DNA of 40,053 nucleotides, taken from a virus. A program made the translations under genes and the position numbers. Positions 29,117-37,526 of the stretch are shown here, piece after piece; the first letter of the stretch is position 1, and each line of letters starts with the position of its first letter. The stretch lies in IMG/VR virus record IMGVR_UViG_3300037502_001225, positions 1 to 40,053 of that record. One strand, 5' to 3'. The notes under the pieces are model-generated. The model was not told where the DNA came from and searched no databases. It saw only the letters and a list, made by a program, of their open reading frames with translations.

Positions 29117-29755
29117 ATGTTTGCAATCGTAAGAGACGGTCAGATCGTTCAGACTGCCAACAACCCACGGGACTTCTTCCCATCAACACTCTTCCCCGCA
29201 TCTGGACCGAGCCAGGAGTTCTTGCAAGAGAACGATGTCTATGAGGTGGTGAGCCAACCAAGGGAAGACGAGCGCTTCTATTGGGTGACTCCTGGTAGCC
29301 CTGCTCTCCAGGTGATTGGCGGCGTTCCTACTATGACATTCGTGAACACGCCCAAAGATTTGGATGTCCTGAAGATGCAGTGGGTAGCTCAGGCGAAAGA
29401 GGATGCCAACCGTTCCCTGGCGGCAACCGACTGGTACGTGATCCGCAAGGCAGAGCGCGGCGTAGACATCCCCCAGGATGTGATTGACGAGCGCACCGCC
29501 ATCGTTGATGCGTGCAACCAGAAGGAGGACGACATCACTGCTGCGGAAACGGTCGAAGGTCTGAAGGCGGTTCTGTTTCCAGTAGTTGAGGCTCCGCCGG
29601 TTATTGAAGAGGTTGTTATTCAGCCTGTAGTACAGCAGGAACCTACCGATGTCGTTGAGGAAGTCTCCATCACATCAGGAAATATTGAGTCCCAATCTGT
29701 CAGCAATATTGAAACAGTTGTTGGCTCTTCAACTGACGACATCATCACAATTTAG
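29117..29755 (+). CDS. Tail fibre assembly chaperone-like protein, 212 aa
   Basis: Begins MFAIVRDGQIVQTANNPRDF. A central helix pair with LKMQWVAQAKEDANRSLAAT and DWYVIRKAERGVDIPQDVID resembles the phage tail-fibre assembly chaperone pattern (R/K-D-x-x-L-x-x-T-D-W...). The tail is a low-complexity Val/Glu/Thr-rich stretch (VIEEVVIQPVVQQEPTDVVE), which may be disordered. Position directly after the giant adhesin supports a dedicated chaperone. A strong terminator follows. Confidence 0.7.
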   Translation: MFAIVRDGQIVQTANNPRDFFPSTLFPASGPSQEFLQENDVYEVVSQPREDERFYWVTPGSPALQVIGGVPTMTFVNTPKDLDVLKMQWVAQAKEDANRSLAATDWYVIRKAERGVDIPQDVIDERTAIVDACNQKEDDITAAETVEGLKAVLFPVVEAPPVIEEVVIQPVVQQEPTDVVEEVSITSGNIESQSVSNIETVVGSSTDDIITI

Positions 29756-29775
29756 TAGTAAAGCAATTCCAGTGT

Positions 29776-29802
29776 AGCCCGCCTTGTGCGGGCTTTTTAT
29801 TT
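29776..29802 (+). terminator. Intrinsic terminator after the fibre chaperone
   Basis: AGCCCGC-CTTGT-GCGGGCT (29776-29794) is followed by TTTTATTT. GGAG (29803-29806) follows immediately and serves the next gene, repeating the terminator-then-ribosome-binding-site layout seen elsewhere in this window. Confidence 0.9.
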
Positions 29803-29811
29803 GGAGAACGG

Positions 29812-30405
29812 ATGTCAAATAGTTTTGCTGGTTGGGCTTTTACACCAGAGATCGTTAATGACTGGGCAAAGCTCAGCAACGTCTTCTCTGCGTACGAGTG
29901 CAATCGAATCATCGAGTACGGTGAATCGCTCCGCTTATCAGAAGCCTGTGTCGGTGGCATCGGTAACACCAACAAGAACATCCGTGACAGCAACATCTCC
30001 TGGATTCATCCTCGGGACGAAAACGCTCCTTGGATATTTAAGCGTGTTGCAGAGGCGATTACGGAACTGAACGAAAGCACCTTCAAGTTTGACCTATGGG
30101 GATTCATGGAGGCTTTGCAGTTCACGAAGTACGAAGCTCCTGGTGGGAAGTACGAAGAGCATGTTGATCGCTTTAACGGCGGCATGGTGGTTCGCAAGCT
30201 GTCTTGCTCGATCTTATTGACGGACCCAAGGGAGTTCGTGGGTGGCGACCTGGATGTCTGGACTTCTGGAAAGCCGATGCCAATGGTTAAAGAGCAGGGG
30301 GCAATGCTTGCCTTCCCTAGCTTTGTCATTCATGCGGTTAAGCCTGTCACCCAGGGTACGAGATACAGCCTTGTTGCATGGGCAACTGGTAAGCCGTTTA
30401 GGTAA
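29812..30405 (+). CDS. 2-oxoglutarate/Fe(II)-dependent oxygenase (PKHD-type hydroxylase-like)
   Basis: A 197-aa protein with the double-stranded beta-helix signature: the iron ligands H117-x-D119 in YEEHVDRF, the distal H174 in FVIHAVKPV and R184 in RYSLVAW for 2-oxoglutarate. A GGDLDVW strand lies between, as in prolyl-4-hydroxylase-like enzymes. The whole expected core is present and uninterrupted. The substrate cannot be read from sequence: it may hydroxylate Pro or Lys of a phage or host protein, or modify a nucleotide. Its place between tail genes is unusual and suggests modification of a virion protein. Confidence 0.88.
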   Translation: MSNSFAGWAFTPEIVNDWAKLSNVFSAYECNRIIEYGESLRLSEACVGGIGNTNKNIRDSNISWIHPRDENAPWIFKRVAEAITELNESTFKFDLWGFMEALQFTKYEAPGGKYEEHVDRFNGGMVVRKLSCSILLTDPREFVGGDLDVWTSGKPMPMVKEQGAMLAFPSFVIHAVKPVTQGTRYSLVAWATGKPFR

Positions 30406-30414
30406 GGGACAAAT

Positions 30415-33063
30415 ATGGCTGGGTTTGTTATTCGTGCATTCCGTGGCATGCGCCCGATCCTCGATCCGAAACTATTGGATGCGAGTGAGGCACAGGAAGC
30501 CAAGGACGTGCGCCTGTTCTCAGGGCTAATAGAGCCGGTCAAGCTCAACCAAAATGTCGTTGCCCTCAAATCCGCTGGTACTGTTCAGACCATATTCCGC
30601 GTCAGGGATAACGCCGACGAGACTTTGAACTGGTTTGAGTTCAGTGGCTCAGTAGACATTGCGCTCTCACCGATTACCCAGGATGAGTACGGAAGGGTGT
30701 ATTGGACTGGTCAGGACTACCCGCGTTATGCGCCTACAACATCAGCTTTTGCTGCGGGGTCAGGGGCTTACCCAAGGAACTCGTTCAGACTTGGAATTCC
30801 AAAGCCTACAACAGCACCAGTCGCTGTTGGAACATCTGTTGTTGAGCCAGATCGGGCTGACCGCACCTACGTCATTACGTTCACCAACGCCGACGGCTCA
30901 AAAGAATCTGGCGCTAGCAGCAGCGTCACGGTAAAGGCTTTGTCCAACATCACCGACCAAGGGACGATCGTTACATCATCCTTTACATCGGAGAGCGCGA
31001 CGTCCTATATCGTTGCCTGCTCTGAACCCCACGGCCTTGCAGCCAAAGACTTTATCGGGATCGCTGAGTCAAGCGTTGCGGGCTGGAACAACTCCTGGGA
31101 GGTCTCGGTTGTTGTCAACGAGAAGGCCTTCAAGATCAAGAATACGCAGTCTTTCCCAGGCTCAGCTCCAGCTGGGTCGTTCACGGTCAAGAAGCGTTAC
31201 CTGCCGAAGGTCAAGCTCTTCTCCTTGCCAATAGAGTCTGCTGGAAACTACGACGTAACCAACAAAAAGATCTACCGAAAGGTAAGCGGTACTTATCGTT
31301 TGGTCGCCACGATATCGCTTGAGACATCAGAGTATGAAGATGTATTCACTGACGCTCAGTTGAGTGCAGCAACAGCGATTAGCAATGTCATAAGCAGACC
31401 GTCAAGACCTTCAATCCCTCCGTCCGCCCTGGTTCCCTTTGACGATACGTCGATTGAGGACAACGTCGGTGACGAAGAAACAGAAACTCCCCCAGAGCCA
31501 GTCGTTAGTCGGCTGTATGCTATCTCGTTTGTGTCTGGCAATAGCGTTGAGGGACCGCTCAGCAAGGCGTCTGGCGTTGTCCGTGTTGTGGATGGGATCA
31601 CGAATGTCCGAATCTCTCACAACGAGAACGTGCCGACGTCTGTTCTGAAGAAGCGGATCTACCGTCAGAACCTGACCTATTCAGCCGGTACGTACAACCT
31701 CAATGATTCTGGGTTCCGCCTCGTAGCGGAAGTCCCTGTCTCCCAAGATGTCTATGTAGATACTGCCACCCAGGCATCCATCTCCTCCAATGCAGCGCCA
31801 GCCGTCCAAAACGGTCTAGACGAGCCCAAGGCGGCTTTCGGCGCGAGTGCTGTCCTACCTCCCAAAGTCCTCCCAGAGAGCCGCGTATACGTCTACACAT
31901 ACGTCTCCGAGTACGGTGAAGAAGGACCGCCATCTGAACCATCAACCCTGATAGACATAGACCCCGGTGAGTCGGTATCGATCTCCACGGGGGTAGCTCT
32001 AGTCGGGTACTCAAACATTACCAAGAAGTACATCTATCGGTCATCTACTGGCTCTAACGCAACCGACTATCAGTTCGTTGGTGAGCAGCCGGTAGCAGTG
32101 ACTAACTTCGTGGACTACAAAAAGCAGGTGGACCTGGGTGAGGTCATTCCATCGACCGGATGGGAGCCGCCCCCCTCAGATATGTTTGGCCTGCGGGTGA
32201 TGGCGAACGGTATCTTCACTGGATTTAGTGGGAAGGACATCTGCTTCTCGGAGCCGTTCTTGCCCCACGCATGGTCGAGTAAGAACCGCCTGACCGTTGA
32301 CCACAAGATCATTGGCGGCGGTGCGTTCGGTCAGTCATTGGCTGTCCTGACTGACTCATATCCATATATAGCAACTGGCGTTGATCCATCTGCAATTACG
32401 TTAGTCAAGACTTCTTTGCAGCAGGCGTGTGTGTCTGCTCGGTCGATTGTCGAGGTCGGTGATGCCGTTATCTACGCTTCGCCGGATGGGTTGGTAAAGA
32501 TCGGAATGGGCGGTATTGAAGTCATTACGGCTCGGATACTTTCCCAGGAGCAGTGGCAAGCCTACAACCCGTCATCTATCCATGCCTACATCCATGAGGG
32601 TAGGTATTACGCCTTCTACACAAAGACTGACAATACGACCGGGGTCATAGTGTTCACCCTTAATGGGGCTGACGCACCGATGACGCTTGGTTCGCAGTAC
32701 ACGACTGCTGCCCACGTTGTCGCCAAAGAGGACTCGCTCTTTATTGTTGAAGGCGGTCTCATTAAGAAGATGGATAAGGCCAGCACTGACAAGACCTACC
32801 TCTGGAGGTCAAAGGTCTTCGAACATCCGCATCAGATTAACTTTGGGGTGGCGCAAGTTCTGTGTGATTCATACGGCTCTGGCGTCACATTCAAGATTTG
32901 GGCAGACGGTGTATTGCGCCATACCCAGACCGTGACAAGCAAAGACCCGTTCCGCCTACCGTCAGGATTTTTAGCAAGGGACTGGTATGTCCAGGTGGAA
33001 GGGACGTCAGACATCCTGGCTATATCCGTAGCCCAGACTCCAGTAGAGCTTAAGGCAACATGA
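30415..33063 (+). CDS. Large tail nozzle/hub-like protein, 882 aa
   Basis: An 882-aa protein starting MAGFVIRAFRGMRPILDPKL, with LDASEAQEAKDVRLFSGLIE near the N-terminus. This is a common opening of large tail nozzle-type proteins in short-tailed phages. Beta-sandwich segments of the form YVITFTNADGSKESGASS, YAISFVSGNSVEGPLSKASG and YVYTYVSEYGEEGPPSEPST repeat three times as Ig/Fn3-like domains. The C-terminal third contains a propeller-like region (AVLTDSYPYIATGVDPSAIT, YASPDGLVKIGMGGIEVIT). By comparison with T7 gp12-type proteins it would form the tube below the adaptors. The assignment rests on order, size and these patterns. Confidence 0.7.
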   Translation: MAGFVIRAFRGMRPILDPKLLDASEAQEAKDVRLFSGLIEPVKLNQNVVALKSAGTVQTIFRVRDNADETLNWFEFSGSVDIALSPITQDEYGRVYWTGQDYPRYAPTTSAFAAGSGAYPRNSFRLGIPKPTTAPVAVGTSVVEPDRADRTYVITFTNADGSKESGASSSVTVKALSNITDQGTIVTSSFTSESATSYIVACSEPHGLAAKDFIGIAESSVAGWNNSWEVSVVVNEKAFKIKNTQSFPGSAPAGSFTVKKRYLPKVKLFSLPIESAGNYDVTNKKIYRKVSGTYRLVATISLETSEYEDVFTDAQLSAATAISNVISRPSRPSIPPSALVPFDDTSIEDNVGDEETETPPEPVVSRLYAISFVSGNSVEGPLSKASGVVRVVDGITNVRISHNENVPTSVLKKRIYRQNLTYSAGTYNLNDSGFRLVAEVPVSQDVYVDTATQASISSNAAPAVQNGLDEPKAAFGASAVLPPKVLPESRVYVYTYVSEYGEEGPPSEPSTLIDIDPGESVSISTGVALVGYSNITKKYIYRSSTGSNATDYQFVGEQPVAVTNFVDYKKQVDLGEVIPSTGWEPPPSDMFGLRVMANGIFTGFSGKDICFSEPFLPHAWSSKNRLTVDHKIIGGGAFGQSLAVLTDSYPYIATGVDPSAITLVKTSLQQACVSARSIVEVGDAVIYASPDGLVKIGMGGIEVITARILSQEQWQAYNPSSIHAYIHEGRYYAFYTKTDNTTGVIVFTLNGADAPMTLGSQYTTAAHVVAKEDSLFIVEGGLIKKMDKASTDKTYLWRSKVFEHPHQINFGVAQVLCDSYGSGVTFKIWADGVLRHTQTVTSKDPFRLPSGFLARDWYVQVEGTSDILAISVAQTPVELKAT

Positions 33064-35090
33064 CGACAAAAGTACCTACCATCCCCACCATCACAGACGG
33101 GGATGTGACGCAGATACTCTCCAGCGTCAAGATGCTTCTGGATGTGCGTGAGGGTAGGGTTGGTGACAAGCTGGATGCGAACGTCACATATCGTGACCTG
33201 GTCGGCTTGAACCTAGTCAAAGACCCTACTGGGAGCGTTGTTTACACGGGGGCTACTGGTGCTGCTGCAAACCTTCCCGTCCGCCCATTCGGTACTGACT
33301 CGGATGGGTATGACCCGACGGCGGATCTAACGCCGCCACCCGCCCCAGAAAGCGTTTCTGCTCTGGGGTCGATCGGAGCAATCTTCCTATCCTGGAGTAC
33401 GCCTTCCTACAAGAACCACGCATTTGCGGAGATCTGGCGCTCTGGTATTGATGATGTCGCAACAGCTGTTCTGATTGGTACTTCTCCAACGCAGGGCTTT
33501 GTGGATATCCCCGGAGACAATCTCCCCAGGTATTACTGGGTAAGGTTCGCCTCCCGTGCAGACGTGCGTGGTCCGTACAGCCAGAACTCGGTTAGCGCCA
33601 CTGCATCTCCGGACCCCGCTGTTCTGATTGCAGCCATCTCCGGTCAAATCACAGAATCCTCTCTAGCGCAGTCGCTATCGCAAAGAATATCTACGATCGA
33701 ATCAAGCAAGGACTTGGTTGGGTCTTTGCAGAATACGGTTGCGCGGTTAAAAGGGTCGACTGACGCAGCCATACTTCAAGAGCAGACAACAAGAATTGCT
33801 GCTGATTCTGCGCTTGCAACTCAGATTAACGGTGTTGCCGCAACAACGGGATCAAATACGTCTGCGATTGCAGATGAGATCACTGCTAGAACAAGTGCCG
33901 ATACGGCGCTTGCAACAAGCATATCGACCCTGTCATCGACGGTTGCAGGCAATACAACCGCAATAAGCAACGAACAGACGGCTAGAGCAGAGGCGGATAG
34001 CGCCTTGGCGACTAGCATATCGAATCTATCAACAACGGTTTCGAACAACACTACCGCAATAAGCAACGAGCAGACAGCAAGGGCTGATGCAGATAGCGCC
34101 TTGGCAACCAGCATATCGAATCTATCAACAACTGTAGGCTCAAATACAACCGCGATATCCGAAGAGGCAATTGCGAGAGCAAATGCGGATGGTACGCTCT
34201 TCGCCCAGTACACCGTAAAGATAGACGCAAACGGTTACGTCTCTGGGTTTGGATTGGCATCCAGTGGGGCAGCAGACAATCCGTTTTCAGAGTTTCATGT
34301 CCGAACAGATAGGTTTGCCATAGTCAATCCTTCTGTCAATAGAACTGAGGTTTCTTCTGTTACCGTTCCTGGCGACAACTCTTACACGCAGCTAAATGTT
34401 CCAAGCGGTCACGGGATAGTTGCAAACGACAAGGTATCGCTCTATGGAGACCCAGCGTTTGTTGGGGCTTATACGGTATCCGCGGTTGGCACGACATTTA
34501 TCCGCATTCCATATATCGCTGCTAGCCGAACAAGTGGGGCTACTTTGTATGTCGCAAAAGTATCTGTCCCGTTCGTCGTTGATGGTGGCAATGTCTACAT
34601 AGATAACGCATTCATAAAAGCGGCATCCATAACAAGCGCGCAGATTGCCACATTAGCAGCAAACAAAATCACAGCCGGAAACATAAACGCAACTATCGGC
34701 ATAAACGGTGGGAAGGTATACGGCGCTGAGCTGTATGCGGGTGGGACAGTAGCTGTAGAAGAGAATGGATCATTCACAGCAAACAACCCAACAGTCAAGA
34801 TTGCTGGTGGTAACGCAACATTCGTTGCTTCGAACTTCAAGATATCAAACTCTGCGACTGGCACTCCAACAGATTACACGCCGTTTCAAGTAGTCAATGA
34901 TGTGGTGCGAATCAATACCGCTCTCATAGCAAATGCGGCAATAACACTAGCGCAAATCGATACCGCAAACATTACAAACCTTTCTTCCATCAAAGCTGAC
35001 ATGGGAACCATAACGGCAGGGAAGATGCAGAGCAGTGATGGCAAGTTTGTGATTGATCTCGACAACAAGACAATCAGCATTGAGGTTTAA
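33060..35090 (+). CDS. Central tail fibre with coiled-coil repeats (DUF1983/J-like), 676 aa
   Basis: The N-terminal part (about residues 85-185) is an Fn3-type domain (SIGAIFLSWSTPSYKNHAFA and IPGDNLPRYYWVRFASRADV). Residues about 240-380 form a coiled-coil shaft made of about four repeats of A-I-S-N-E-Q-T-A-R-A-x-A-D-S-A-L-A-T-S-I. The C-terminus has the J-like/DUF1983 pattern: AFIKAASITSAQIATLAANK, ITAGNINATIGINGGKVYGA and a final GKMQSSDGKFVIDLDNKTIS. It would be a trimeric central fibre. It overlaps the previous gene by four bases. Confidence 0.8.
   Translation: MTTKVPTIPTITDGDVTQILSSVKMLLDVREGRVGDKLDANVTYRDLVGLNLVKDPTGSVVYTGATGAAANLPVRPFGTDSDGYDPTADLTPPPAPESVSALGSIGAIFLSWSTPSYKNHAFAEIWRSGIDDVATAVLIGTSPTQGFVDIPGDNLPRYYWVRFASRADVRGPYSQNSVSATASPDPAVLIAAISGQITESSLAQSLSQRISTIESSKDLVGSLQNTVARLKGSTDAAILQEQTTRIAADSALATQINGVAATTGSNTSAIADEITARTSADTALATSISTLSSTVAGNTTAISNEQTARAEADSALATSISNLSTTVSNNTTAISNEQTARADADSALATSISNLSTTVGSNTTAISEEAIARANADGTLFAQYTVKIDANGYVSGFGLASSGAADNPFSEFHVRTDRFAIVNPSVNRTEVSSVTVPGDNSYTQLNVPSGHGIVANDKVSLYGDPAFVGAYTVSAVGTTFIRIPYIAASRTSGATLYVAKVSVPFVVDGGNVYIDNAFIKAASITSAQIATLAANKITAGNINATIGINGGKVYGAELYAGGTVAVEENGSFTANNPTVKIAGGNATFVASNFKISNSATGTPTDYTPFQVVNDVVRINTALIANAAITLAQIDTANITNLSSIKADMGTITAGKMQSSDGKFVIDLDNKTISIEV
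33961..34152 (+). repeat. 96-bp tandem repeats coding for the fibre shaft
   Basis: Two nearly identical 96-bp units (starting near 33961 and 34057), flanked by more divergent ones, encode 32-residue repeats of the central fibre coiled coil. They offer a site for length change by recombination. Confidence 0.75.
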
Positions 35091-35091
35091 C

Positions 35092-35295
35092 GTGACTCTT
35101 GAAGAACTCAAAATGATTTTTGAGCCGATGGCACCAGGCTCTTTCGCTGAGAGGCGTTATCAGATTTGTAATGCATGCGAACACTTCCGCGACAAATCCA
35201 AGACATGCACACAGTGCAACTGTCTGATGCCTGTGAAAGTGAAGATCGCATCCGTTTACTGCCCATTAAAGAAGTGGACGGATGAGCCACTATGA
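35092..35295 (+). CDS. Zinc-ribbon protein in tail region, 67 aa
   Basis: The GTG at 35092 follows GAGG at 7 bases. The frame is open further upstream only inside the fibre gene. Starts MTLEELKMIFEPMAPGSFAE. Four cysteines form two knuckles (ICNACEHF and CTQCNCLM), and a last cysteine lies in YCPLKKW, the usual pattern of short phage proteins encoded just before NlpC/P60 tail genes. It may bind zinc or an iron-sulfur cluster, in loose analogy to phage lambda L, which also precedes the NlpC/P60-type K gene. It overlaps the NlpC/P60 gene by four bases. Confidence 0.75.
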   Translation: MTLEELKMIFEPMAPGSFAERRYQICNACEHFRDKSKTCTQCNCLMPVKVKIASVYCPLKKWTDEPL

Positions 35296-36014
35296 ACACG
35301 AAATACGGTGTTGAGTGGGGGGATCAGTACGGTACGGTGATCTTCCCCTACGGTGACGTTATTGCTGACATAGCGTCTTACTGCAGTCTGAAGGGCGTCG
35401 AAGGTACGCAAGTTTGGCTTGAGAACATTCGTGGGAAGGCGCGGCTTACAGACAAGATGTCTGACCGCGTATTCGCCAAGGTAGCCTGCGTTAACGGAAG
35501 TAGTGATGAGATGTCAGAGCATGAGGTTGCTGCGCTTAACAATGGCGGTATGCCCATCCTGCGTATTGCGTTCCCAACTGGTGTCTACAAGTACTACTAC
35601 CCGCTTTCTATGCAAGAGAGATTTCCGTATGAGCATAGACACTGGTCTCCAGGAAGTGCTGATTGCTATCGACTCCTGCTTGATTACTACAAGACCGAGC
35701 TTGGGATCGACCTTCCGCCGGTCGTAACCCCTGCCGCTTACATAGCGCAGATGCGCTCGTACTCAGGACTGAATCTTTTCCTTGAAAACTGGAGGACGTC
35801 CGGATTCGTGCAAGTCATCTCTCCCGTTGATGGAGACCTTATATACATGCGAACAGGGGGTTCTGGTCAAGATGGTCCAGACCATTGCGGGATCTACTTA
35901 AGTGGCGATCGAATCCTTCATCACTTCCGTAATCGCATGTCAACGGTCCAAGAGTACGCGGGGCTCTGGAGGGAATCTACTGTTATGGTCCTGCGCCACA
36001 AAACACGCGTCTAA
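35292..36014 (+). CDS. NlpC/P60-like tail peptidase (lambda K-like)
   Basis: The C-terminal half is an NlpC/P60-type cysteine peptidase: C125 in SPGSADCYRLLLDYYKTEL, H198 in GPDHCGIYLSGD and H210/H211 in ILHHF supply the Cys-His-polar triad, with DGDLIYMR between them. The N-terminal 110 residues are an unassigned domain. Such proteins sit at the tail tip and cleave peptidoglycan during DNA entry. In lambda-like phages the homologue is K, encoded after L and before I and J. Its presence in a virion-protein operon fits entry, not lysis. Confidence 0.8.
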   Translation: MNTKYGVEWGDQYGTVIFPYGDVIADIASYCSLKGVEGTQVWLENIRGKARLTDKMSDRVFAKVACVNGSSDEMSEHEVAALNNGGMPILRIAFPTGVYKYYYPLSMQERFPYEHRHWSPGSADCYRLLLDYYKTELGIDLPPVVTPAAYIAQMRSYSGLNLFLENWRTSGFVQVISPVDGDLIYMRTGGSGQDGPDHCGIYLSGDRILHHFRNRMSTVQEYAGLWRESTVMVLRHKTRV

Positions 36015-36023
36015 GGAGAGCAG

Positions 36024-36779
36024 ATGTTTTTTTGGAAGAAGCCCGAAAAGGTTGTGGTCACCTGTTATACAACACGGGCTGGATTGCCTGACCTCTTCCC
36101 GCCGCAGCGTATGGTCCGCTTAATACCGGACTGGTGGAAGCAGACAAAGTCTCTCATTGACCCCGAGATCAAGAGCAATGGGACTACGAGATTTCATTCT
36201 CCGACAAAGCTGCAAAAATCTATAAAGCGTTGCTACGCTGTACAAAAACTTTTTGAGTACGGCTATTGCATACCTATGTGGTCGGATGCCTTTGTTGCGG
36301 TCAATGCCAAGGGTCCGCCAACGGCTACGGTTCCGGGTCATGAGATGCCTGGGGAACATCACCCAGTAGAACAGTACCCAGGAATGATGACCGATAACTG
36401 GGTGAACTTTAAGTTCAAGAACCCGTGGCTCATCTATACGAACAAGCCCGTTCACTTCTATCTGTCGAATCCCTTCTACAACATCCAAGAACACAACTGG
36501 CAAACCATGCCTGGGGTCGTTGAGTTTTACTACCAGCATCACGCAAACATCAACATGATATTCCGCAGGCCTAGCGGCTCCGCTGGGTTTGAGTATGAGT
36601 TCCGGGCTGGTGATGTTCTGGCTTATCTGCTTCCAATGTTTGAGCAAGACATTGAAATCAGGGCGGAGACGATCGATCAGAAGGATTACGACAAACTTGA
36701 GTTCGCTCAAAAGATCTGGTTTGGTCATGCGGAAGGCCAGCGGAAGATGAACATAGGCGGTTGTCCGTTCCATCGGTAA
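36024..36779 (+). CDS. Conserved phage protein of unknown function (DUF6065-like layout), 251 aa
   Basis: Begins MFFWKKPEKVVVTCYTTRAG with AAGGAGAG upstream. The layout is a Trp-rich segment (LIPDWWKQTKSLIDPEI), IKRCYAVQKLFEYGYCIPMW, a D-N-W-x-x-F-K-F-K-N-P-W strand and a late RAGDVLAYLLPMFEQDIEI. This resembles phage proteins sometimes grouped as DUF6065, thought to have a cupin-like fold. The HPVEQYP and HHANINM histidine-containing segments could hold a metal, but I cannot identify a complete site. Function unknown; I am not sure of the family. Confidence 0.65.
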   Translation: MFFWKKPEKVVVTCYTTRAGLPDLFPPQRMVRLIPDWWKQTKSLIDPEIKSNGTTRFHSPTKLQKSIKRCYAVQKLFEYGYCIPMWSDAFVAVNAKGPPTATVPGHEMPGEHHPVEQYPGMMTDNWVNFKFKNPWLIYTNKPVHFYLSNPFYNIQEHNWQTMPGVVEFYYQHHANINMIFRRPSGSAGFEYEFRAGDVLAYLLPMFEQDIEIRAETIDQKDYDKLEFAQKIWFGHAEGQRKMNIGGCPFHR

Positions 36780-36783
36780 GGCT

Positions 36784-37287
36784 ATGCCGGTAAGACTTTT
36801 TGCGCGCGGTAGCGACGGATTGGTAGCAATAACATCTGGGGGCGTCACGTCAGCGATGTTGCTCGACTACCTTAACAAGCCGAAGAAGAACATTGGGAAC
36901 GTATTTTTCCATTCGAACTTCAACTACATGCAGTTGCAGGCAAAGTTCACTGCAGTACTCACCCTCCCTCAAAGAAACGCAATCATTAATTATGTTGACA
37001 TACGCAAAGGACCGGATCTGATCCAGTTCTATCCGTCTTCTGGCGTTCAAAGACACACGCTCGGGTATCACGGGCTTGGGTATATCCCATTTGCCACATC
37101 TTCACGCGGCGCCAAACAAGTTACCCCGACCGCCCCGATTCAAAATTCCGGCGCGTCGCAAAGGCTTATAAACATTGAGATGGACACAAACAATGTTTAC
37201 GTATACGAACAGTGGCTTACGTACCAAAATAATCTTGGAGCAGTAACTGATACATACACTGTATGGGCTTTTAGGAATCCACAGTAA
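36784..37287 (+). CDS. Hypothetical beta-rich protein, 167 aa
   Basis: Starts MPVRLFARGSDGLVAITSGG. Beta-rich, with many aromatic residues (NVFFHSNFNYMQLQ, YHGLGYIPFATSS), and ends VTDTYTVWAFRNPQ. There is no predicted membrane span or catalytic motif. It lies 4 bases after the previous gene and touches the next. The next three proteins are similarly beta-rich, so the group may be a set of virion surface proteins. No family recognised. Confidence 0.6.
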   Translation: MPVRLFARGSDGLVAITSGGVTSAMLLDYLNKPKKNIGNVFFHSNFNYMQLQAKFTAVLTLPQRNAIINYVDIRKGPDLIQFYPSSGVQRHTLGYHGLGYIPFATSSRGAKQVTPTAPIQNSGASQRLINIEMDTNNVYVYEQWLTYQNNLGAVTDTYTVWAFRNPQ

Positions 37288-37526
37288 TGGCATACACCCT
37301 ACGAATAACACCATCCAGATTCATTGCCTCCGGGGGGAAGCTAGATAGTGTCAATCGCTACATCAGGAAGGTGTCTAGTGGGCAGGACTTGAAGTTTGTT
37401 CTTGGGCAGAACATGGATGTTAAGGGCGGAGGTTTGCGTTACGTTGACCCTGACGGAGTGAATATTGATGACTCCACTTATACGGGGACATTCTCCGGGG
37501 TTTCGACGGTGGGTATCAAGATATGA
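37287..37526 (+). CDS. Hypothetical protein, 79 aa
   Basis: A short protein with a basic N-terminus (MAYTLRITPSRFIASGGKLD), then SVNRYIRKVSSGQDLKFVLG and a Gly/Asp/Thr-rich C-terminal half (YVDPDGVNIDDSTYTGTFSG). The start ATG overlaps the previous stop region by one base, and the gene overlaps the next by four bases. No family recognised. The close coupling to the cysteine-array protein that follows suggests they are made together. Confidence 0.6.
   Translation: MAYTLRITPSRFIASGGKLDSVNRYIRKVSSGQDLKFVLGQNMDVKGGGLRYVDPDGVNIDDSTYTGTFSGVSTVGIKI

Noticed and set aside
36120-36848. 242-codon frame antisense to the gene at 36024-36779
   Set aside because: It lies entirely opposite well-supported + strand genes, with no signals of its own.
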